A stretch of 64,000 bases of DNA from Climacteris rufus (Eukaryota > Chordata > Aves > Passeriformes > Climacteridae). Position numbers and translations under genes: made by a program. Each line of letters begins with the position of its first letter. Positions within the stretch are counted from its first letter, which is position 1. The notes below the pieces were generated by a model that saw only the letters and a program-made list of their open reading frames with translations, made no database searches and was not told the origin of the DNA. Shown one piece after another: positions 24,201 to 36,200 of this stretch. The stretch lies in the NCBI GenBank assembly GCA_013398175.1, contig VZRZ01006452.1, forward strand, positions 360,914 through 424,913, in the 5' to 3' direction.

Positions 24201-27200
24201 CTGAAATTAATACAAGATCTGTTGTGAGCACTAACTCTGGTAGAGTTAACTTCAATCGACTTACAGAAAGGGTCCTCACCAGACTGTCTGGATCAAGTAT
24301 TACCCTGCCCAGACCTAAGAACTCACTGGATCCACTCCTTCACTTACTGGTACACCAAGATCCTTCAATTTGGTCTTCAGAGCAGATATTTTCTGATCCT
24401 GGTCAGCCAAAAGCACCAGGAGATCATCCTGTTCCTTCTTGGACTCTGCAACTTCTCGCTGCAGTTTACTTTTCTCATCTTGCAATATAGCAACCGTACT
24501 ACTGGATGAGTCCAGGTGCTGCTTTAGTGATTCCTTTTCCTCAGAAAGGGCTTTGACTTCACTCTGCCAACAGGAAAAATCCCACATCAAGTTACAACAC
24601 AAGCACAGGAAAAGCTGAAGCCCTGTATCTTACAAACACTTCCTACACACCACATTTAACAGCTCCAACCCACTGCTGCTTCCTGCAGCCTTGCTCCCAC
24701 ACACTTACACAGCCTTACCCCAATCACTCCCCATTGGAAGTAGGAACAATATTAACAGTGGCTATCTTCCAGTCACACTGGGCTGTCCATGGCAGAGTAA
24801 AACTATACCCTAGGCTGTCCTTACCAACTCTTTAAAGGCAGACAAGTTCTCATTTCCCGAGAGAAAACCAGAGACATCCAGCTTCCCCTATATAGCCTGA
24901 AACACTGAAGACACTGAGCAAACAAACCACTTCCACTAGCCTTGGCTATTGTAGAAGCCCTCCTAAACTCAAGGCTGAGTATCCAGTGGCTTCCTTTGGT
25001 GTTTGCCCACTACCAACCTTCAGTTCTTTTATTTCTTGCTCCAGTTGTCCCTCCAATTCAGAGCTAGTTGCTGCTGTTGCACCACTGTCTCCTAACATGG
25101 GATCTGCAGCTGTATTCTGTGGACAAGGAGTTCACTATCAGTGCCACACATACTAAGAGAGCAAGCTGAGACATTACACATTCATATTTTTTAAAAGCAT
25201 AGCCTTTTTACAGCATAGCCATATATGGTAATTATATATTAATTACCATATATACGGTAATTATATACACTCCATGGTGCAAGGCATCAGCAAACACATC
25301 TGTCTCCTCAGGTCTCAAACTTGCACACATGTACACACAAAGGAGGACACAAGGTGCAACCTTTATTTCATGGCAGCTGCACTTCAAAGAGACTTTCAGG
25401 GTTTTTTTCTAGGCAGACCCTATTACAGGCAATCCACCTTCACTCTGATAGTTCTGAAGTGCCACAGAAGTCTTTTTATTAGGCCAAAGATCCAATTCTT
25501 TGCATATGACTACTAAAAATAGCATCAGTTTCATCTCAGTCAGTCCTACACAGTTACTATGCCCAAAATGTGGCAGCTGTCTTGTCAGCTACAACTACCA
25601 CACAGCACAAAGTTGAGACAATTGCATCTCCAGTTGGACCACACTTAAGCCAGTACTCCAAGCAAGGGAAGCACGTAGGATGGCAGTAGGGGGGGCCTGA
25701 CAGCTGGTGGGACACTGGCACATGCCTCTGCCCCATGAGCACACATGGCCAACATATGTGCAACAGCATCTTTCACCAGAGCAGCTGAGCCTGCCTCTCT
25801 CAGACCACGTGGACATGCAGCACTTGTTTGTCATATGTTTGTGTGGCTCGTGTTCCTGCAGCTTGAGTTGTTAGCTCTGTTGTGGTAGTGTCTGGAACAT
25901 TTTTATACAACTCGTTCAGGTTCTGAATCCCAACATTTACTTTCTAGAGCTCTTTACTAGTTTTGAGGACAGTCACATTTATTTAGCTATTCCCTAAGGC
26001 TTTACTGCCTCATCAATTCAGTACACAGCCAAAAAAAACCTCAGCAGCATCTGGAGGCCTGCACAGACAGATGCACCTATCATTCGCCCTTCAACTGTAC
26101 ATAAACTTTCAATTAGATCACTATTCTTACAAGTAGTTGAGAATACTCCCTCATGTGTGTGCTATCTCACGCAGTTGTGCCTCAAAAAGCCTTTCCTTTA
26201 ATTAGAGTAAAGCTTAAAACCCCCAATAGTTGGTATTTGTTTAAAAATACCAAGGACCAGTGCCATGACACACCACTATCTTAACTAAAAGTCCCCTCTA
26301 TACTCCAGAAGAATTTGTCTTGGTAACTCATTACTTGATTTGAAACACTGCTGGAATTGTTTGCTGATGTGTACACTTAAAACAAGCTTGGTCTAGGACA
26401 GTAGCTATGAACAGTGCAAGCAGGAAGGCAAATCTTGAAGATTTTGTTCCCATAGATAAAAGCAGCAGCTTATTCAGTGGTACCATTACTTGTAGCTTTT
26501 GATTCTCCATCTGAAGCTTAGAGATTTCCGCAGACTGTAGTTGTATCTGACTCCTGAGCATTTCTAATTCCTTTGGGAAACAGAGAGAAAAAAACTCTTC
26601 AGTTAATTTGATCATACAAGATATTCACATTAAATTTTCCTGAGGTTAAATGCTACCAAACTGCTTCCTACTAGCAAATATAACAGGAAAACCAAAGCAG
26701 CTCTTTCCCTGGGCCCTGTTCTCACAAATCCTTTTCTGTGGAATGCCCAACCAAGGCACCTGTCTGAGCCTCAGTCACTTTTATAAAGTTATTTCATACC
26801 ACTTGCATTCCCATTAGTGTCCTCTGTGCAGAAACCCATGCTGACTTAATAATCCAGGCACCATTAGTTCTCCACCAGAGAAACTCTGCCAGGTGTTGTT
26901 TGAGCAACAGCTACCATCAAGAAGTGAATCTCCAGTTATTTAAACACTTACTCTGTGCTGTACATCTAATGCCTGGAGACTTTCATATTAACATTTAAAC
27001 ACGTGTTTTGCACTGGATAAACACATTTTGCAAGTCAGTTCAAGTGTCTTCTGCTGGCTCAAACCTGCTCAGTGAAAACAACCGATTCATTTTTGGATGC
27101 ATAACCTTGATGCCCCAAGACTAGGGCCATCATCACAAAGATACATTATGAAAGACACCAACACCTTCAGGAATCAATGCTCCTCTCCATCCCAAGCTGT

Positions 27201-30200
27201 TCACCCCAATTTTGTTGAAATACCACAAGTTCACCTTCTGTAGCTCGTTGTTGTGCTCCAAGCCACCAGATTTGCTGGTCTGTGAAGACTGCTCTGTAGT
27301 TCCCATTTCCAACTGGGAAGAATTCTATAAGAACAAAAGGAAAAATTAGCCCTAGTACTAAAACTCTACACGTAGTCATGTTGTCAGAAAAAAACTAGCT
27401 GCAAGCAGGCTAAGCAATGCACCAAGCTCTCTGATAAAATGAGAACAGCAGGATTGTGTCCTCTAAGGTGGGTGCAGAAGTATCTTTCACCAGTGCAAAT
27501 GCAGGAGATGTGCACCAAATAAACACAGCATGGACCACCCTGCTTTGTGATAATGCAGTAAGCTGCTAGGAGGCACTTACCTTTTTTTCCCCATGCTTTC
27601 AAAACATGCTAAAACCCACTGATTCTACAGCTGCACCAATTCTTCTTGGCAACAGTGTGAAGCAGACAAGGCTCTGCTCAAGCCACCTCCCACCATATCG
27701 CCCATTCCCAGCATGCAGTCAGTCAGGATAGCTTGGCTGCCACCACAAAAAGGACATGCACAGCTTAAGGCAAGTTACACTTGAAACCAGGAATTGGCAG
27801 CTGGATCAAGTTCTACTGAGACACCCCTTACCAATTTCTCTATCACAGAATCCTTTTCCCTTAACTGCCCTTGCAGCAGTTCATGCTTGTTTTTCCACTC
27901 TTCCAATTCCTCTTTCAATTTGCTCACTTCTTCTGTCTGAATGCCATTCATCTGAAGTGTGTCACTGTGGGAATTGTGATGCTGGGTGTCCTTTCCTAAA
28001 CAGCAAGAGTTTACAACAAAGGTCAAACAAACAATTTTATAACTCAGTTTCAAATACACCAATCAAAGTACTTGTTACCCATTCTCCTCCTGCCCCACAG
28101 GGCAGTAAGAGCCATTCCAACTAAAAGAGCAAAGCACAGTGCTTAAGAATTCTCTACACATTAAAAAGAGCAATGAAGAGCTCCAATTTGCCATTCCTTC
28201 AGGTATGTATGCTGCCTGCTGCTGAAGCCATTCAGTTCATCCAAAGTAACACCATGGACAAATTCTGAAGATTAGTGTTTCCTTGCATGTGTGTGAAGAC
28301 AGGTTTATCTGACATCATGTCATATCCAGCTTATCATGCATTTTGACCTTGGAATAAGGAGAACATACTGCCCTGATGTAACCATTAAATTAGCCATTTC
28401 TCTAACAGGCTTCATCTTGCACATCTGCCCTACCATCTTTCCCAGTTCACACTTTTATTCCAGACTGAAACTTTAGCAGGCTCTGGGGCCCATCTGTTCA
28501 TGTTCTGAGCCTGATGAGGCAGTGACTGGTTTGGATGAACTGTATCCAAGGCAGAGGCAGCTTCCTGGTAGCCAGCAGTTTCCACAGCAAGTGTGAGCCC
28601 TTACAGCCCACAAGGCTGTCTGCTGGAGCTCTGCTGCAGCTTGCCAGCTATCACAGCATCATCTTTGCACAAGCAAGATGACTTTATACAGTTATTCATG
28701 AAGTCTACCTAGCTGTACTTTCAGGAGATTATACTGGTCCTTATGCTGTTGGATCTGGGACACTTGTTGTGTGACTGTTGCCTGGAGCTGTTCATTTTGA
28801 GATGTTAAAGTGTTGATTCGTTGCTTTAGTTCTTCAAGCTCCTGGTCCTGTGAAAGAAAAAAAAAAAGAGCACTTACACTAATAACTTTTGAATACAATT
28901 CTGTCAGAAAGGTGAAGGAAAGCAGCAAAACCTGAGCTCCACCTTTATACAGTCCTGGTTAATGACACTTGGTTCTACCTGTGACACATGAGCAGGAAAG
29001 GCCCCTGCAAACCTAGATGGCTATGCCTAGGGAAAACACTCAGGAAAGACAGCAGCAGCTTGTCACACCAACAACAGAAGGAGAAAGGAAAGTGTGGGAA
29101 ATCTGCTGATTTTAATTTTTATCTATCATACTATATCTATCACTTGTTTAGTCCATTTTAAGAGTCTTTAAACAAGTCTTAATAATTACAGACATCACAT
29201 GTTCAATAAAGCCTCTGGTGGTTCAGTAGTGCCCCTAATTCCACATGTACCCCATACTCTGATCCCTGAACTCAAGACACCTGCTTCAGTTTCCCATTAG
29301 CAGCTTAAGTTAATTAGCTCTATTCCTCTACTTCTCCATCTAAGCCACAGCAACCAGACACATTAACTACCACTGGGAAAAGTTTCTGAGAGTTCAATCC
29401 CAGCAGGTATACCCAAACTGCACCAACAAACCATTTCTTCATTCAGCCCCATTCCATCTGTCATCTTTGACATGTGAGAGTGCAGAACTAAGAACTGTAT
29501 CTCTCTGAAGGGCTGCCAGTTCTCCAGTTACTCATTTGAAAAGTAACACTCCAACACAGGTAAGAGCATGTACACCAATGGGGGGGAAATCAACTAAACC
29601 AGTGTTCTGAACACTGACACTGCAGTTGAACCTTGACTTAAGTGTTGTTAGAAGCATTTCTGTATTGCTAGGTTCCTTGTTTTGGAACAAAGGGGATCAA
29701 GCTGTACTGCAATGCCTCCAAGAGATAAAAACCCAGGTTTTAGAGGCACATATAGGTTCTAGCTCCCTCTTACCTGCTCTCTAATGACTTTTTTGTAGTG
29801 AGTCACAATGTTGTCATGTTGTTCCAGTGTCTTCTTGACCTCCTCTTCCTTTTTATCCTCCTCACTGGACTTGTAAATTGCTTTACTTATGACACCTGTC
29901 AAAAACAGCTCCTGTCAACTAGAGCCCAGTTCACATCTTTGTCCTCAAAACAGTCTCACAGCCTCACAGACTGTTCACAGCACTAGAAACTCAACCTGCA
30001 CACTGAAAAAGATTGTCACAAAGGTTTAGTAGGAATGGCAATTTTACTGCAGGGTGTGCACACTTACTGCTTTAGTCTGTTTCAGACAATTAAATGGGTA
30101 TTTTGAGTACTTCCCTACTTGAGTACTATCACAAAAGCTGTGCTTTACTTGCTACAGCTCCACTACAGATGCAGCCCAAGGAGTCTGCAAACAAGCAAAA

Positions 30201-33200
30201 GACTTGGGACTGCGAGGGCAACATGCAGATGTAACTGCTTGGGCAAGCCTGTCTTTACATTTGCTGCTCTAAGGTTTTTCCCTACTCTATACCAATTTAT
30301 GTTTAGAGCAATATTAATAAACAGGACAGCAGTCAGATGTTAGGGATGATGACAATCTGTAGAGCACAGACTAGAGAAAGTGTCCATTTCCTAACAAGCC
30401 AGGAAATCCAGCATTCACATTTTTTAATTAATTAGAAACAGCAAATATCTTGATTATGTACTTCCACAAATGAAGCCTCTATGATCATTGTGTGTGTTCA
30501 ATACTTGGGTTTCCACATGAGCACAGGTAAACACACCTCTTGGCCAGTGTGGTAACTCACAATCTATTAATAATTATTTCACCTAAGAATATCAAGTAAT
30601 GCAGTTAAGAGTATTTTTACTGAGCAGTCAAACTGCCAGCATGGGTAGATGGTGACTTACAGCCATTACCACAACCTTTAGTGTCCTCACAGTACTTTCA
30701 AGAGGGTTACATTCAACATGTTTGGTAGTTCAGCCATCAGTTTATGACAAAAGTTAGAGAAACGAGTACAACATCTCACCTTCCAATTCCTTCACCAGCT
30801 TTGTAAATTCATGGTCAAACATCATGTGCTCTGGGCTAGAGAAACTAGGCTGTGGTTTCTGAGCAGCTCTGGAATAAAGTTCATGTTTGCTAATGAAGCC
30901 AAGCTTCTCAATGAAGTTCTCCCTGCCAATCCTCTTCTCAATCAGCTGCTTCAGTTTCTCTCTACAAGGAAGAGACAAATCAATGACAGTGCAAAAACAG
31001 GACAAGAAGGGAACCCAATGCTCCCTCAAGCTGGGTTCTGCAGATATAACTCTTATTATCTGTGTCAAGTCTTAACCCCACTGCTGCCCCACTTAAACCA
31101 CCATGTGCCATACACAGAACCTTTCCCTGCAGTCTTGTTATTTCTACATCATACTTACTTCCTATAATTCTCAAGGGAATTGTCATTGTAGTAGATGGAA
31201 ATGCCAAGCAAAAGTGCACACAGGCCTTGGACAAGCTGCTCCTCTTCTCCAAGGTTTTCAGCTATCTGCCCTGTAAGCTAGAGCTCTTGTTAGGGATATT
31301 TGAGATATTTCATAACTGTAACACATGTAAACACTTCTCCCTCCATACATTCCCTTTTATTTTTACTCCTAAACCCAAGCTTTGTTAGGAAGTAAGACAA
31401 AAGAGCTGACAAAATTCTTGCAAGGTTAACTATTTTGAAGAATTTGTGTAATCAGTGCTTTCCCTGAAATTTCTCAGTCGCTGTCTGTTTAACCCAAGAG
31501 ATTTACTTGTTCCAAAACACAACCTGCAATTCAGATAAGGTGCCTGTTGTGCACTCATGTACTTGACTGATTTTTTCCTGAAAAGCAAGCATAGAAATTA
31601 GCCTTAACAGAAGTACAAAGCATTCTTCTTGCCTCTTGAGTGTAAGCCTAATTCACACTAAAAATACCAAGAGGCTTATTGCAATGAAAACACACTTGGC
31701 TGGCAGGCTGAGATAGCTACCCACTGCACTTTGATACGTGCATCCTACACACAGGTCAATGTACACAGAGCACTGGCAACAAAAGGCTGATTTTGTCCCT
31801 TGGCCCAATGCATTTCCTTCCATGTTATGCAGAATCCCTGTAAACTGATCCAAAGCAACCTTTAACCTGAACATGAATAACCCAAGTAATGTCTAGGGAA
31901 GGGGTTCTACTCCAGAAGCAGGTCAAGGATACAAAAGGGACATTGGCTGGATTGTGAAGGAAGTGGGTGACAGCAATGGAGCAGTTGCTCAGCCACGTAC
32001 AAAGCAACATCAGTAGTCCAACTCTGGTCTGTACTTTGCTGCCCTGTAAAGAATAAAACTCCCCATCATTACCTTTCCACAACAGAGGACTAAAATACAA
32101 AACCCAAGCTGTACTGAATCAGAACTCACCTACTTCCACCTCATCATTTTATAACCTACAAGTCAGGTCTTTCAAAACACATTCATTAGTTATACTGAAC
32201 AGCTTTAATGCTTGGATAAAACAAGGATTAAACCATTCATGTTGAACTCTTTTCAGAGCAAACCAGCAAGCAACACAGATGTGAAACATGACTCAGTACA
32301 GGTCAGCACCAATATAAAATCATGTTAGTTTTGCATGTTTAATACAAGGGTGACATGAAGGAGCATATACAAACCCCCTCTATGGAACAAGGTGTACATT
32401 TAGTCAGGTAAGGATTCCCTGGAAGAGATGCATCACCAAGACTTCCCCTGCTGACTAAAAATTGCCAGCTGTTTCTGCTATAATTTCCTAGGTAAAAGAA
32501 CAATAATCCTGTAGTGGTCTTTATTTTTTTTTTGACAGACAAAGTTAGTTTTCATCTCCAAATTGACTGTCTTATCAATTTTGTCTCTGCTGCAGGTATG
32601 TGGGCCCAGCTGAGCTAAGACAGGCATCCATCTCCTCCAACAGTCAGCGTTTACATGGCAACCAAGGAACCCCACTTACAAATACTGTCTCTAATTGTCC
32701 CAGCAGGATTTGCCAGTCCATGCACACCAGGAATAACCCACTTTACTGGCAGTGTTGCCCTACAGCCCGTGGGAACACCACAACCTTCTTGAACATTGGT
32801 ACCAGCGTCCCTTACCTTGTCAGAAACATGGAGATACTTTAGCTTGTGCAACCCAGCACTTTAGCACACATATGCTGGAAGCAGCTGCAAATGACATTTA
32901 TTCTCAAACACTGCTTGCTGTTCTGAGGTCAAATTCATGTGTTCTGCCTAAGGATTTTCACACAGCCCAAAACACCCTCCCTAAAAAAACAACAGCTACT
33001 TTCTAGATATACTGTGGTAATAACTCCTTCTCTGACAGATGACAGCTCCTCACAGCTGCTGTTCTACAGCTCTGAGCTGGTAACAACCCAGCCCACCCTC
33101 AGGATAGTTGTGATCAACAAGGTAAAATAACACAATTCCACAGCAGAAATTTTTTTTTTGGTGCCACCAGTAACCGACTCAGCAGTGTTTTAAGTAACAG

Positions 33201-36200
33201 CCTGGAAATCAAAGAACTCTTCAGGGGTCACTTACTGATGAGATCCCTGTTATTCACAACTAGTAGAGAGAAGGTTAAAATTTCTGCTAGTAAGTAGAAA
33301 ATACGAAGTGGATGGAAGGCAGGTTAAATAGTTTTTCTTTTAGCAGTCAGGACATCAGCAGCATGTCCCCATTTCAGATGGTACCAGCTGTTTGCTACAG
33401 GCCATTCAGAAAACACCATTTCTAACAGTTTTAGTTTTCCTTACAAGAAGTCACACCTGTCATGTGGACAGATGGTCAATTAGTCTGCCCCACTAGAAAG
33501 AAAGCACCCGTGCTGCCCAAGATACATATCCCATAGTTTTGGGGAGCACCCCCAGAGACTCCCCTGGAGGCACCGAGCGTTTGTTATGCTAGGGAAAACC
33601 CAAACCCACGGCAACACAAAGCTGTAAGTGGAAACACATCAAAAAGCAGTTAAAGAAAACCTCCCCAGCAAACCCCAGACAAGAGGGAAAGGCCTGCTTT
33701 TGGCAGGAAAACACTCAAGCTGTGCCAAAAAATACATACCCGTCTGTCGATCTTATCACCCTGCAAGTTACACACATATTACTTGAGAGGCTTCAAGTGG
33801 AACATTTCAGAAACACCCCCCTATATTGGAGTCCCTTTTATCATTTAGGCCTGCAGAACCACAAGCACTTTCACTGATTCAAATTTACCTTACACAGAAA
33901 TGCCCAGAAAAGGATAAAAATGAGTACTGGCTATTTCCAGCTAAAGCAGGTGAAAAAAACATCATAGGAACAAATTCAAAATTCCAGCCATGATTTTCAC
34001 TTGCAGGAAAGCCTAACTGCCACCAGAGTTAATGAGCTCCTTACTACTACACAGGCTTTTTCCCCACATGGTTATAACAGAGGTGAATGTCACAAGGAGG
34101 CATGGACTAGGAGGTGAACCTCACTTGGCATTTGCCAAGCCAGGTATTAACATGTTGAACAGGCTCAAAAAAAAGCTTTTATCTTTGCATAACGAAGCCA
34201 ACAATCAGTACATGACAGCCTGGTATTTTTATGGTGTTTCCAGTTAGCAGGTTAAATACCAACATGGCACTTCTCCAGCATGACTGGGTATTCTGCCAGT
34301 TGGCCTTGTCTTTTAAACCAAGTTTGTGGCCTACTGAGACTGCTGCTTGATGCTGCCTAATCTCATGGAAAAGTGAGATGCACAGCTGTTCTCCCCCTGA
34401 AGCACAGAGTGCTTTAAGCAAAGCTTAAAAGCAGCCTGCAAAAGAGAATCCTGCTCCTCAGTAAGGCAGCACTTGTGTCCCCGCAATGCCCCTTCCCAGG
34501 AGGGGCGCTGCCCACGGAGCCCCGGGCACTGCGGGCAGGAGCGGTGCAGTACCTGCGAGAGGATGTTGGTGCACTGCTGCAGCAGCGACACGGGCGGGTT
34601 GCCGATGCTGGTGGCCAGCTGCACCCGCAGCAGCTGCTCCTTGAGCGTGGCATTCTCCTGCAGGGCGTGGGCCAGGGCCACGGCAGCGCACCAGTTGGAC
34701 AGAGAGTCCGTGGAGAAGAGGCCCCCGCAGAGCAGCTGACCCGCAGAGACAGAGTTACCTGTAGCTACCAGAGAGGCCGAGAGGTACAAGGGCGTTTAAA
34801 ATAAGCCACGTAACAGGCAAAATATTTAGGACTACACAGTAAAACAATCAAACTAATGAGGTTTGAGACAAATCATAAGGCAAATCACCTTGCCTGGATC
34901 AGACACTTAACAGCAAGGAAATAAATTTTTCACACACACGAGTGCTAGTTCAGAACTCACTGCAGAGATGCTGCCTTGGCCTACCGTCAATAGTGGATGG
35001 CAGGAGTGTTGAAACAATTTCTCCTTGTCCTTTTTGGTTTTTGTACAGAAAGCACTGGAAACAGTAGAGAACAGCACAGCGTAGCACGAACGGCTGCCTC
35101 TCATTTACCATGGACATCAGCAGCACCACAATTGCAGGCCTGGTGGCAAAGCAAGGAAAAGCCTTCAGAACAAAGCTGTGAATAAAGACAACTGCAGGTA
35201 CACAATATGGGTGTATTCTCCAGGTGGGAAAGATATTTCAGCCTACTACTGCATCCATTGCCATTTCAAACAATGCTATTAAACCCCAAGGTGTTAAAAG
35301 TTTTTCAGTTATTTAAACACAGAATGGGAGGTTGGTTACCCATCTCCCTTGCCTCCAAATCCTCTTTAGACTGTCCTGTGGCTGACAGTGTCAGCTCATG
35401 CCAATCTAGGATTTTCTCAGCTATTGCTCATTTGCATTTCAGGTGCCACAGAATATCAGTGCTAGGCCTCACCTCTGTGCAAACACCTGACCTTTATGCT
35501 GTATCCAATACACCCCACATGAACTTGAAGCTGTTACTCGGGATCATAATTCCAAGTGCTGAATTTAAACCATCTTTTGGATTGCCCATATCAATACATT
35601 ATTATCTGACAGAGTTAAACACTTTTCTTCCTCTACCTTGGTGGATTAGAAGGTGCATTTACAGAGGCAAAATAATCTTGATTTGTCTGGCATCCTCGGA
35701 TGACCTCTGATACAGTATTAATGGTCTAGGGAAAGAGCAGAGAAAAAAGTTAAACAGATGTTTAAATGTGAGCCATAATCTACTACCTAGATCACTCAAA
35801 AGTATTCCAGATTACCCTGACAGCTCAGTATTGAAGAGCACATACAAATTCTCAGCTCAGAGACTTCAGTAAAACCAGTGCACATGAAATCAAAGCATTT
35901 AACAGCTCTGAGAGATGCTGAGCAAAGGTTATGAGACAAAAAGCTCACACAGTCACCTCCAGCTTCATTTTCCATGCCAGATCAATTTCACTATAAAAGC
36001 AAAGTGACAGCTAAATTGGACATTTTTAAAAAGTGAAAAGGTGAAACCTTTTACAAAATTAAGAACTGGAACAGAGGAACCAGTCCACACTCAATCCAAG
36101 CACATGGTTTCATCAAGGGAAAAACACCTCATGCTACATTGCTGGCAGGGCTTTCCAGAAGCTAAAACCCCTCATCTTTGGAAGTCTGTCAAATTAGAAC

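Noticed and set aside
24011..24490. 159-codon plus-strand ORF
   Set aside because: It is antisense to USO1 exons 23 and 24, whose minus-strand translation matches p115 exactly; Ser/His/Pro-rich shadow.
34473..34804. 88- and 109-codon plus-strand ORFs
   Set aside because: Antisense shadows of the GC-rich USO1 exon 13.
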